Positions 1 through 5,268 of a stretch of 5,288 nt of DNA are shown here, one piece after another. The notes beneath the pieces were generated by a model, which was given only the letters and a program-made list of their open reading frames with translations, did not search any database and had not been told where the DNA came from. The translations under genes and the position numbers were made by a program. Source of the stretch: Pseudomonadota bacterium (GTDB lineage Bacteria; Pseudomonadota; Alphaproteobacteria; Rhodospirillales; 2-02-FULL-58-16); assembly GCA_022572335.1 (NCBI GenBank), contig JACZWD010000180.1, forward strand, positions 1 through 5,288, written 5' to 3'. Every line of letters begins with the position of its first letter. The first letter of the stretch is position 1.

Positions 1-255
1 CGAGCTTTGCATGCCGTTGAACAGCTGAATCATGCCGATGAGGCCGGGCGTGATGTACACCTCGTAGAGGACATAGGTCTCATAGGGCGGAATGATCGAC
101 ACGCCCAGCACCGAGCGGAATCCGGCGGCGAATATGAACAGCCACACCAGCGGCCGCACCAGGGCGGCGATGAAGCGGCCGCGCTGGTGAAGGAAACGCA
201 GGGCTTCGCGGACGACGATGCCGCGCAGGCACCGCAGGTAATGGACCGCGGTCAC
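1..255 (-). CDS. ABC-2 type permease of a PQQ/alcohol-dehydrogenase-associated ABC transporter (partial, N-terminal 85 residues)
   Basis: This is the membrane subunit of an ABC transporter, cut by the left edge of the window after 85 codons. The start is a GTG at 255-253 that overlaps the stop of the upstream ATPase (GTGA). A good Shine-Dalgarno sequence (GGAAAGGA, 262-269) sits 6 bases before it. Residues 1-28 form a cationic cytoplasmic segment. A first membrane helix lies at about 29-46 (ALVRPLVWLFIFAAGF), and a second hydrophobic stretch begins near 67 (YITPGLIGMIQLFNGMQ). The SIIPPYETY and NGMQS segments match my memory of the ABC-2 permeases found with PQQ-dependent alcohol dehydrogenase clusters (PedC-like, TIGR03861). 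Tight coupling to the ATPase supports a single transporter. The substrate is unknown. The exact subfamily is recalled, not searched; membership of the ABC-2 permeases is much surer. Confidence 0.85.
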   Translation of the reverse strand, partial: MTAVHYLRCLRGIVVREALRFLHQRGRFIAALVRPLVWLFIFAAGFRSVLGVSIIPPYETYVLYEVYITPGLIGMIQLFNGMQSS

Positions 256-1040
256 GTCCCGTCCTTTCCGGTCAGGGTGGTGAAGGCCTCGATGATCGTC
301 GCCGCGCCGGCGCCGCGGGTGACGTCGGCGACGCCGCCGAAGGCCAGCACGCGGCCCTCGTGCAGCACCACCACGCGGTCGTGCGCGCCGACCTCGTCGA
401 TCAGATGGGTCGCCCACAACACCGCCAGGCCCTCCTCCCGGCACAGGCGCCGCACGTGGTCGAGGATCGCCTGGCGGGCGCGGATATCGAGGCCCACCGT
501 CGGCTCGTCGAGCAGCAGCAGCCTGGGCCCGTGCATGAGGGCGCGCGCGATCTCGACCCGGCGGCGCTGGCCGCCGCTCAACCGGCGCACCTTGTCATCG
601 GCCCGCTCTGCCATGTCCAGGCGGCCGAGCTCGACCTCAAGTCGTTCCGCCGCCGCGCGCCGGCTCATGCCGTGAAGCGCCGCATGGTAGCGCAAATTCT
701 GGGACACCGAGAGATCGAGGTCGATGGTCGGCTGCTGGAACACGACGCCGATCCGGGCCAGGGCCCGGGACGGCTTCTTGCGGACGTCCGAGCCGAAGAT
801 GCGGATGGCGCCGCTACGGTTGTGGTAAAGCCGCGTGACCAGGGAGAACAGCGTCGTCTTGCCGGCCCCGTTGAGGCCGAGGAGAACGGCGAACTCGCCG
901 GGATGCACCGTGAAGGCCACGTTCTCCAGGGCGCGCTTGGCGCCGAAGCTGTGGCTCACGCCTTCGACCGCGAGGGCGGCGACCCCGTCCGCCACGGGCT
1001 CGGTCGCCTGGGCCGGGGCTACGGCCTCGTCAGCGCTCAC
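252..1040 (-). CDS. ABC transporter ATP-binding protein, PQQ-dependent alcohol dehydrogenase type
   Basis: This is the 262-residue nucleotide-binding subunit that powers the permease encoded just downstream. After a variable 20-residue leader, all ABC motifs are visible in order: Walker A GLNGAGKTT (55-63, K61), Q-loop FQQP (101-104), signature LSGGQ (154-158), Walker B LLLLDEP (174-180, E179 catalytic), D-loop GLD (183-185) and H-loop H212 in WATH. The NLRYHAALHGM and ARIGVVFQQPTIDLDLSV segments resemble the ATPases tied to PQQ-dependent alcohol oxidation (TIGR03864) more than general ABC-2 ATPases. That assignment is from memory. The start is a GTG at 1040 with AAGGTGG 6 bases upstream. The beta-propeller, substrate-binding and CXXCW proteins that often accompany this transporter are not upstream, where pabA lies instead. 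They could be beyond the left edge. Confidence 0.93.
   Translation of the reverse strand: MSADEAVAPAQATEPVADGVAALAVEGVSHSFGAKRALENVAFTVHPGEFAVLLGLNGAGKTTLFSLVTRLYHNRSGAIRIFGSDVRKKPSRALARIGVVFQQPTIDLDLSVSQNLRYHAALHGMSRRAAAERLEVELGRLDMAERADDKVRRLSGGQRRRVEIARALMHGPRLLLLDEPTVGLDIRARQAILDHVRRLCREEGLAVLWATHLIDEVGAHDRVVVLHEGRVLAFGGVADVTRGAGAATIIEAFTTLTGKDGT
262..269 (-). promoter_or_regulatory. Ribosome binding site of the ABC permease
   Basis: On the minus strand GGAAAGGA ends 6 bases before the GTG at 255. It lies inside the last codons of the ATPase gene. It supports the GTG start and the 4-base overlap, so the two subunits are probably made by coupled translation. Confidence 0.6.
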
Positions 1041-1046
1041 CTTGGG

Positions 1047-1053
1047 CCACCTT
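1047..1053 (-). promoter_or_regulatory. Ribosome binding site of the ABC ATPase
   Basis: AAGGTGG on the minus strand lies 6 bases before the GTG at 1040 and decides this start. I see no convincing promoter in the 69 bases between this gene and the stop at 1110. The transporter genes may therefore be read through from the pab genes. Confidence 0.55.
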
Positions 1054-1109
1054 CAACGCAGTGAACGGGCGCGCCCGGCACGGGAAACGCGCCGGCATCG
1101 GGGCGCATC

Positions 1110-1241
1110 CTACTTCACGATGACCTGACCCACCATGCCCCCGACTTCCCCCCCCTTGGCCCTGAACGCGCTTGCAGCGGGCCCGACCGGCACGCGGAAA
1201 TCCCGCGCGCCGCCAGGGACACCGCCCACGCACAGGATCAC
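1110..1241 (-). CDS. Possible 43-residue ORF coupled to pabA (cupredoxin-like tail, or chance)
   Basis: A GTG at 1241-1239 overlaps the pabA stop (GTGA), with GAGGA (1249-1253) 7 bases upstream. The frame runs to a TAG at 1110, in G/C-ending codons throughout. The product is short, glycine-rich and neutral to basic. Its last residues (GGMVGQVIVK) recall the end of small blue copper proteins, where a Met ligand is followed by a G-x-V-x-V strand. The Cys and His ligands that should precede the Met are absent, so a working copper site is ruled out. A run of eight Gs (1148-1155) lies inside the frame and could mark a frameshift. It could be a real small coupled protein, the remnant of a broken gene, or an open frame by chance in GC-rich DNA. 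I cannot tell which. Confidence 0.25.
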   Translation of the reverse strand: MILCVGGVPGGARDFRVPVGPAASAFRAKGGEVGGMVGQVIVK

Positions 1242-1831
1242 CGGCGGGTCCTCGACCAATGCCAATGATCGGTGAACCTGAAGAAATTCGCCAGCTGGGC
1301 GTGGCCGTGCTCGGTCAATACGGATTCGGGGTGAAACTGCACGCCGAAGACCGGATGGCGGCGATGGGCGACGGCCATGATCTCTCCGTTCTCGCTGGTG
1401 GCGGTGACGTCGAGCTCGCTGTCGTCGGGCAATTCCACGATCAGGGAATGGTAGCGCGCCGCCCGCAAGGGATTGGGCAGGCCTTCGAACAGGCTTTCCC
1501 CGTTGTGATGGATGAGCGACGTAGAGCCGTGGACCGGCCGTTGGGCGCGCTTTACCTCTCCGCCGTAGACCTGGCCGATGCACTGATGGCCGAGGCAGAC
1601 GCCGAGGATGGGCGCGCGGGCCCCCAGTTGGCGCACCACGTCGAGCGAAATCCCCGCCTCGTTGGGCGTGCACGGCCCCGGCGAGATGATGATGGCTTGC
1701 GGCTCGGCTGCCGAAATCTCGTCGATGGTGATGGCGTCGTTGCGCACCACCCGGCGGTCGCGTCCCAGTTCGCCGACATACCGGGCCAGGTTGTGGACGA
1801 AGGAATCGTAGTTGTCGATGAGCAGGATCAT
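1238..1831 (-). CDS. pabA: Aminodeoxychorismate/anthranilate synthase glutamine amidotransferase subunit (PabA/TrpG)
   Basis: This 197-residue class I glutamine amidotransferase releases ammonia from glutamine and passes it to the chorismate-binding partner, here PabB, to make 4-amino-4-deoxychorismate for folate synthesis. It opens with the family hallmark MILLIDNYDSF. It has the PGP turn (51-53), the nucleophile C79 in GVCLGHQ (77-83), and the rest of the triad as H167 and E169 in QFHPES (165-170). Length is normal for the family. The ATG at 1831 overlaps the stop of pabB (ATGA) and has no strong Shine-Dalgarno sequence, which fits translational coupling. PabA and TrpG cannot be told apart by motif, so the name rests on the pabB neighbour. 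If the genome has no second copy, this subunit may also serve TrpE. Confidence 0.96.
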   Translation of the reverse strand: MILLIDNYDSFVHNLARYVGELGRDRRVVRNDAITIDEISAAEPQAIIISPGPCTPNEAGISLDVVRQLGARAPILGVCLGHQCIGQVYGGEVKRAQRPVHGSTSLIHHNGESLFEGLPNPLRAARYHSLIVELPDDSELDVTATSENGEIMAVAHRRHPVFGVQFHPESVLTEHGHAQLANFFRFTDHWHWSRTRR

Positions 1832-3264
1832 ACCGCGCGGTCCGATACGGGCGCTTCGAAACAGGCGAACAGCGCCTTCGCCTTGTCCAGGGTTTCGCCG
1901 TATTCGAGGGCGGGATCGGAGTCGGCGACGATGCCGCCGCCGGCCTGGAACACGGCGGTCCGGTCCTTGAAGGCGAGGGTGCGGATGGTGATGTTGGTGT
2001 CCATCGCCCCGTCGAAGCCGAGATACCCGATGCATCCGCAGTACGGGCCGCGCCGGGTCGGCTCGAGCTCGGCGATGATCTCCATCGCCCGCACCTTCGG
2101 CGCCCCGGTGATCGACCCGCCGGGGAAGGCGGCGCGCAGAAGGTCCACCGCGGTCATGCCTTCCCGCAGGCGCCCGGTCACCGTGGACACCAGGTGATGC
2201 ACGGTGGCAAAGCTTTCGAGGACGCAAAGCTCGGGCACATGGACGCTGTGGTCGCGGCACACCCGCGACAGATCGTTGCGCAGGAGATCGACGATCATGA
2301 CGTTTTCGCTGCGGTCCTTGGCGCTCTCGCGCAGCACCTCGGCCAATGCGGCGTCCTCGGCCGGCGCATTGCCGCGCGGCCGGGTGCCCTTGATCGGGCG
2401 CGTCTCGACCCTGTCGCCGCGCACCCGCAGGAAGCGCTCGGGCGAGCTCGACGCGAGGACCACATCGCCGAAATTAAGGTAGGCGGCGAACGGCGCCGGG
2501 TTCACCGCGCGCAGCCGGCAATAGAGCGCGAACGGGTCGAAATTTTCCGGCAGGCGGGCGAGGAAACGCTGGGACAGGTTCGCCTGGAATATGTCGCCGG
2601 CCCAGATGTAGTCGACGACCCTGGCCACGCACGCCTGGTAGGATTCGCGGGTGAAGTTCGATTCCCAGGAAACCGGAAATCCGGTCACCGCCGGAGGCTT
2701 CGGCGAAGCGGCGCCTTCAAGCCTCGCCCGGAAGGCGCGCGCGCGCCCGGCGGCGCGGGCGGCGCGCTCGGCGGGGTCCCGTTCCGGGTGCCCGGTGGAG
2801 ATGATCCAGGCGCGCCGTTGCCAAAGGTCGAAGGCGGCGACCACGTCGTAGAACCCGAGGGCCATGTCGGGGAACGCCACGTCGTCTTTCTCCGGTGGTG
2901 GCGCCGGCAGCGTCTCCAGGTGATGGCACAGGTCGTAGCCGAAAAATCCCGCCGCCCCGCCCTGGAACGGCGGAACGTCGCGCAGGCTTTGCTGAGGGTA
3001 ACGGGCCAACTCTTCGCCAAGGGCCAGGAACGGGTCGCCCGAGAAGCATCGGTCGCCCAGGCGTATCTCTCCATCCTTCGCCACCAGCGTGAGGAAGGGG
3101 TCGGCGGCGATGAAGGCGTACCGCCCGTGGTCGGGGTCCTTGAGGGCCGAGTCGAAAAGCAGGGCGAACGGCTCCGCCGCGAACGGGGCAAACGCGGCCA
3201 CGGGATCCAGGTAACCGCATTCCGCGACGTGTATCGGTCCGGCCATGGCACGGCCCAATATCAT
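1828..3264 (-). CDS. pabB: Aminodeoxychorismate synthase component I (PabB)
   Basis: This 478-residue chorismate-binding enzyme aminates chorismate at C4 with ammonia from PabA, giving 4-amino-4-deoxychorismate. The product needs a PabC lyase, not seen here, to become p-aminobenzoate. The N-terminal half (about 1-190) is the variable domain, with LLFDSA (35-40) where related enzymes bind tryptophan. The catalytic half has SSSPERF (272-278), PIKGT (290-294), DLLRNDL (326-332), FPGGSITGAPK (380-390) and QAGGGIVADSDP (440-451). K292 in PIKGT marks PabB, where it is the active-site nucleophile; TrpE has PIAGT. Two starts are possible: ATG 3264, which sits inside an inverted repeat and lacks a Shine-Dalgarno sequence, and ATG 3246, six codons in, giving 472 residues. 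The second fits the usual family N-terminus at least as well. The product is cytoplasmic and lacks any fused aminotransferase or lyase domain. Confidence 0.96.
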   Translation of the reverse strand: MILGRAMAGPIHVAECGYLDPVAAFAPFAAEPFALLFDSALKDPDHGRYAFIAADPFLTLVAKDGEIRLGDRCFSGDPFLALGEELARYPQQSLRDVPPFQGGAAGFFGYDLCHHLETLPAPPPEKDDVAFPDMALGFYDVVAAFDLWQRRAWIISTGHPERDPAERAARAAGRARAFRARLEGAASPKPPAVTGFPVSWESNFTRESYQACVARVVDYIWAGDIFQANLSQRFLARLPENFDPFALYCRLRAVNPAPFAAYLNFGDVVLASSSPERFLRVRGDRVETRPIKGTRPRGNAPAEDAALAEVLRESAKDRSENVMIVDLLRNDLSRVCRDHSVHVPELCVLESFATVHHLVSTVTGRLREGMTAVDLLRAAFPGGSITGAPKVRAMEIIAELEPTRRGPYCGCIGYLGFDGAMDTNITIRTLAFKDRTAVFQAGGGIVADSDPALEYGETLDKAKALFACFEAPVSDRAV

Positions 3265-3274
3265 TGAATATTGG
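3255..3274. repeat. Inverted repeat over the first pabB ATG
   Basis: CCAATAT (3255-3261) and ATATTGG (3268-3274) are perfect 7-base arms around a 6-base centre that holds the ATG at 3264. It is an A+T-rich spot in GC-rich DNA. The size and symmetry would suit a dimeric repressor site or a small mRNA hairpin at the 5' end of pabB. No known operator is recognised. Confidence 0.4.
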
Positions 3275-3301
3275 AATAGGGCCCGGCGATCATAAAACCA
3301 A
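3273..3301 (-). promoter_or_regulatory. Possible pabB promoter
   Basis: On the minus strand TTGGTT (3301-3296) is followed after 17 bases by TATTCC (3278-3273). Each matches only part of the sigma-70 consensus. Transcription would begin near 3266, leaving almost no leader before ATG 3264 but about 20 bases before ATG 3246. The call is weak and rests on spacing and position. Confidence 0.25.
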
Positions 3302-3318
3302 ACCCCTGGCCGGGCCAG
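3291..3318 (-). terminator. Terminator-like hairpin after folE
   Basis: On the minus strand, downstream of folE, the self-complementary CTGGCCCGGCCAG (3318-3306) forms a tight stem of about 5 pairs. It is followed by a GGGTTTGGTTTTAT tract. The stem is short and the T run is broken by Gs, so termination may be partial. It overlaps the possible pabB promoter. Confidence 0.35.
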
Positions 3319-3328
3319 ACGCGGGCGC

Positions 3329-3348
3329 GGCCCGGCGGCGCCCGGGCC
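3329..3348. repeat. Strong GC hairpin between folE and pabB
   Basis: GGCCCGG (3329-3335) and CCGGGCC (3342-3348) form a perfect 7-pair all-GC stem around a 6-base loop, about 40 bases past the folE stop. No T tract follows directly on either strand. It may help protect the folE 3' end or add to the hairpin next to it, or it may simply reflect base composition. Confidence 0.35.
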
Positions 3349-3387
3349 AAGCGGCCCAGGCCGACCGGGGATCGGTGCTACATGCCC

Positions 3388-4020
3388 CTAAACGAAGTGG
3401 ATTTGCCCGCCCGCCGGGTTGCCGATCATGGCCAGGAACTCGCGCCGCGTCGATGGGTTGTCGCGGAACGCGCCCAGCATGCGGCTGGTCCCCATCACCG
3501 CGCCGGGCTTGTGGACGCCGCGCGTCGTCATGCACTGGTGCGCCGCCTCGATCACCACGGCGACCCCTTCGGGCTGCAGCACCTCGTCGATCACGTTGGC
3601 GATCTGGGCCGTCATCTTCTCCTGGATCTGCAGGCGGCGCCCGAAGGCCTCGACCAGGCGCGCCAGCTTGCTGATGCCGACGATCCGCCGGCGCGGCAGG
3701 TAGCCCACGTGGGCCTTGCCGATCATCGGCGCCATGTGGTGCTCGCAGTGGGATTCAAACCGGATATCGCGCAGCACCACCATCTCGTCGTAGCCCTCGG
3801 TCTCCTCGAACGTACGCTTGAGAATGTCCACCGGGTCCATATCGTAACCGCTGAAAAATTCCTCGTAGGCCCGCACCACCCGGGCCGGGGTGTCGCGCAG
3901 GCCCTCGCGCCCGGCATCGTCGCCGGCCCAGCGGATGAGGGTACGCACCGCCTCTTCCGCCTCGGCGCGGGCGGGCCGCCCGGCGCCCGCCGGCGGCGGG
4001 CGCGCCACCCTTGCCCCCAA
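3388..4020 (-). CDS. folE: GTP cyclohydrolase I, type I (FolE)
   Basis: This zinc enzyme opens GTP to 7,8-dihydroneopterin triphosphate and formate, the first step of the pterin branch of folate synthesis. The 210-residue frame carries a near-complete FolE domain from about residue 20. It contains RDTPARVVRAYEEFF (42-56), the zinc site C92 and H95 in SHCEHH (90-95), and the third ligand C163 in HQCMTTRGV (161-169), with H161 beside it. GISKLARLVEAFGRRLQ (115-131) is also family-typical. The C-terminus is complete. The start is uncertain. TTG 4020 is the most upstream start in frame but has no Shine-Dalgarno sequence, and GTG 4008 is a second choice. Just upstream an ATG (4054) with good ribosome binding sequence opens a different frame. 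A start further up joined by a one-base frame change would give a more usual length near 220. The fold typically works as a decamer. Confidence 0.95.
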   Translation of the reverse strand: MGARVARPPPAGAGRPARAEAEEAVRTLIRWAGDDAGREGLRDTPARVVRAYEEFFSGYDMDPVDILKRTFEETEGYDEMVVLRDIRFESHCEHHMAPMIGKAHVGYLPRRRIVGISKLARLVEAFGRRLQIQEKMTAQIANVIDEVLQPEGVAVVIEAAHQCMTTRGVHKPGAVMGTSRMLGAFRDNPSTRREFLAMIGNPAGGQIHFV

Positions 4021-4045
4021 CCACGCTGAACGGTTTGCCCCTTTT

Positions 4046-4068
4046 CACGCGCATCCTCCGTCCCTCAT
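4046..4068 (-). promoter_or_regulatory. Shine-Dalgarno and start codons out of frame with folE
   Basis: On the minus strand GAGGGACGGAGG (4066-4055) leads straight into ATG 4054. GAGGG is 7 bases before that ATG, and GGAGG is 6 bases before GTG 4048. Both codons share one frame, encoding MRVKRGKPFSVVGGKGG, which is not the frame of folE. A basic, variable leader like this is common at FolE N-termini. This looks like the true folE start, displaced by one base from the rest of the gene. Confidence 0.45.
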
Positions 4069-4361
4069 CGCCGCTCCACCGGGCCACGCAGGCCCCACTC
4101 CCTCGCTGCCATGTGGTGATCCGGCGCCTCCGGTCAAGGCCGAACCCGCGCCCCGCCTTCGCGAAGCCCGCTCCGGCGGGCGAAGGGAGGCCGCCGCCGA
4201 ATGGCCAGCGGCGCGGGCGGGGTTCCACCGACATGTCCGGAAGGAATTCCCTGCCCGGCCGAATTTTCCCAGATTGATGGGGGGAAAGCAACGTCTCCGG
4301 GCCGCCCCTCACCTCCCGGCCGCCGGTGACGCGCACCCCTTCGCGGCGCCGGGCGGGCGGC
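4055..4361. other. Intergenic spacer between the cell wall hydrolase gene and folE
   Basis: About 300 bases with no supported gene on either strand; open frames crossing it run out of frame into the neighbours and show no family features. On the minus strand TTGCTT (4291-4286), then 17 bases, then GAAAAT (4268-4263) is a weak promoter-like pair that could serve folE with a leader of about 200 bases. A TTGACC box (4137-4132) has no fitting -10. The spacer also holds the palindromic hairpin at 4156-4186. Confidence 0.5.
4156..4186. repeat. Palindromic repeat-like hairpin
   Basis: The left arm is CCTTCG then CCCGC, interrupted by CGAAG. The right arm GCGGGCGAAGG pairs with it around a 4-base loop, giving 11 pairs and a 5-base bulge. 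The left arm also contains the 10-base palindrome CTTCGCGAAG (4157-4166). Intergenic elements of this make-up (GAAGC / GCGGGC) are scattered through many alphaproteobacterial genomes. Only one copy lies in the window, so its repeat status is inference. Confidence 0.4.
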
Positions 4362-5072
4362 TCAGTCCTTCGGCAGCAGCCCCTTGACGGTTGCCATAAT
4401 GCGCAGCCAGACAGACGGGCCGGTCTTCACCGCGGCGGCGTTCGTTTCCGATGCCGGCTCGGCGCCCGCGACCTCGAGGATGGAAGCCTTGTCCGCGGGC
4501 AGGACCACATTCCCGGTGTCTTCCCCGGTACGCGCCGCCGCCTGCACGGAGGCTGCGTCGCGATAAAAGATGTGCCGGCCGATGGTTCGGGCGGGCACCA
4601 GAACCTTCCTCCACGCCGGCCGGACATAGACCGCGTGATACCAAAGGGCGCCCTCGGTTATGTCCTCGGAGAGGCCCCAATAGATGCGCGTGGCGATCGC
4701 CTTGCTTTTCTTCCAGGCGTGCTCATCCTTGGGCCGGTCGCTGCGGCCGTCGCACCACCAGGAGAACTGGCAGCGGTTGCGGACCTTTTCGCCCCCCTGG
4801 CGCACCACCGCGCACACCTTCCCGGGATAGCGGCGATCGGACACCCGGTTCATCACCACGTGTCCCACCGCCAGGCGCCCCGCGTCCGGTTCGCTCCGGG
4901 CCTCGAAGTAGATGTTCAGGGCCAGGCATTCGATCTCGTCCGACACCCCGGCGGCGCCCGGGGACGCCGTGACGAGACCGGCGGCGAACGCGAACAGCCC
5001 CATCCACAGGGCGCCGCGCCGGACCCCTGGCCCGGTGGCGCCGTGACCGGTAAATTTGCCGATTTCCCGCAA
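4362..5072 (-). CDS. Secreted cell wall hydrolase, SleB/CwlJ (Hydrolase_2) family
   Basis: This 236-residue exported protein is predicted to cut peptidoglycan glycan strands (lytic transglycosylase-like family, Pfam Hydrolase_2), probably in the periplasm. An N-terminal basic stretch with RR (18-19) precedes a hydrophobic core (21-36), and a likely cleavage region lies near 38-42. The catalytic domain runs from about 45 to 172. It shows LALNIYFEARSE (50-61, E57 the expected catalytic acid), VVMNRV (72-77), CQFSWWCDG (101-109), ALWYHAVYVRPAW (142-154) and IGRHIFYR (164-171). A low-complexity tail follows. The start is TTG 5072, directly after an in-frame stop, with AGGGGG 7 bases upstream. ATG 5003 would lose the basic n-region of the signal peptide. 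The family name comes from spore germination enzymes of Bacillus, but homologues in non-spore-formers are thought to act in general wall turnover. No functional link to the folate genes is evident. Confidence 0.93.
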   Translation of the reverse strand: MREIGKFTGHGATGPGVRRGALWMGLFAFAAGLVTASPGAAGVSDEIECLALNIYFEARSEPDAGRLAVGHVVMNRVSDRRYPGKVCAVVRQGGEKVRNRCQFSWWCDGRSDRPKDEHAWKKSKAIATRIYWGLSEDITEGALWYHAVYVRPAWRKVLVPARTIGRHIFYRDAASVQAAARTGEDTGNVVLPADKASILEVAGAEPASETNAAAVKTGPSVWLRIMATVKGLLPKD

Positions 5073-5079
5073 CCCCTAA

Positions 5080-5085
5080 CCCCCT
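5080..5085 (-). promoter_or_regulatory. Ribosome binding site of the cell wall hydrolase
   Basis: AGGGGG on the minus strand lies 7 bases before TTG 5072 and favours this rare start over the internal ATG 5003, which has no Shine-Dalgarno sequence. Confidence 0.55.
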
Positions 5086-5091
5086 GACTTA

Positions 5092-5144
5092 AAGTTAAAA
5101 CGATGAACAGGGGCTGTAATGAAGTCACAGCCCCCGTTTCATCG
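5092..5144 (-). terminator. Long stem-loop with T-rich tail (terminator or attenuator)
   Basis: Inner arms GGGGCTGT (5110-5117) and ACAGCCCC (5127-5134) pair perfectly around a 9-base loop. Outer arms CGATGAA (5101-5107) and TTCATCG (5138-5144) add 7 pairs, separated by a small internal loop. Read on the minus strand, the stem is followed at once by TTTTAACTT, as in an intrinsic terminator. On the plus strand only a short T run follows the inner stem. It ends 28 bases before the hydrolase TTG. It either ends a minus-strand transcript from beyond the right edge or sits in the hydrolase leader as an attenuator. Confidence 0.6.
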
Positions 5145-5226
5145 GGCGTTGCAAGAATATTAGCCAGAAGGCCACAGGAGCCGCATCCCCCATTTGAGGT
5201 ATGCCGGGGCAATAAATCGGTGAATT

Positions 5227-5255
5227 ATTCTAGGAAATTTTGTACATCCTGTTTT
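5227..5255 (-). promoter_or_regulatory. Possible promoter for the hydrolase transcript
   Basis: TAGAAT (5232-5227) matches the -10 consensus at five of six bases. AAAACA (5255-5250) lies 17 bases upstream as a poor -35. Transcripts from here would start near 5220 and cross the stem-loop before reaching the hydrolase. In DNA this A+T-rich, such matches also arise by chance. Confidence 0.25.
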
Positions 5256-5268
5256 ATTTCTTTATTAC
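5240..5268 (+). promoter_or_regulatory. Possible promoter reading out of the right edge
   Basis: TTGTAC (5240-5245), a 17-base spacer and TATTAC (5263-5268) resemble a sigma-70 promoter on the plus strand. It would serve a divergent gene beyond the window. Support is spacing and partial consensus only. Confidence 0.22.

Noticed and set aside
7..1128. Plus-strand frames opposite the ABC transporter genes
   Set aside because: They are shadows of the ATPase and permease, whose motifs are complete on the minus strand.
1828..3264. Anthranilate synthase component I (TrpE) as the identity of this gene
   Set aside because: The active-site motif is PIKGT with a lysine, typical of PabB, where TrpE has PIAGT.
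1172..3267. Long plus-strand open frames opposite pabA and pabB
   Set aside because: They lie antisense to well-recognised enzymes, have no family motifs, and reflect the lack of A+T-rich stop codons in GC-rich DNA.
3755..4336. A 193-codon minus-strand frame across the spacer and the start of folE
   Set aside because: Its 3' half is an out-of-frame reading of folE, and its 5' half is arginine/glycine/proline-rich with no recognisable domain. Only its section from ATG 4054 is of interest, as the possible folE leader.
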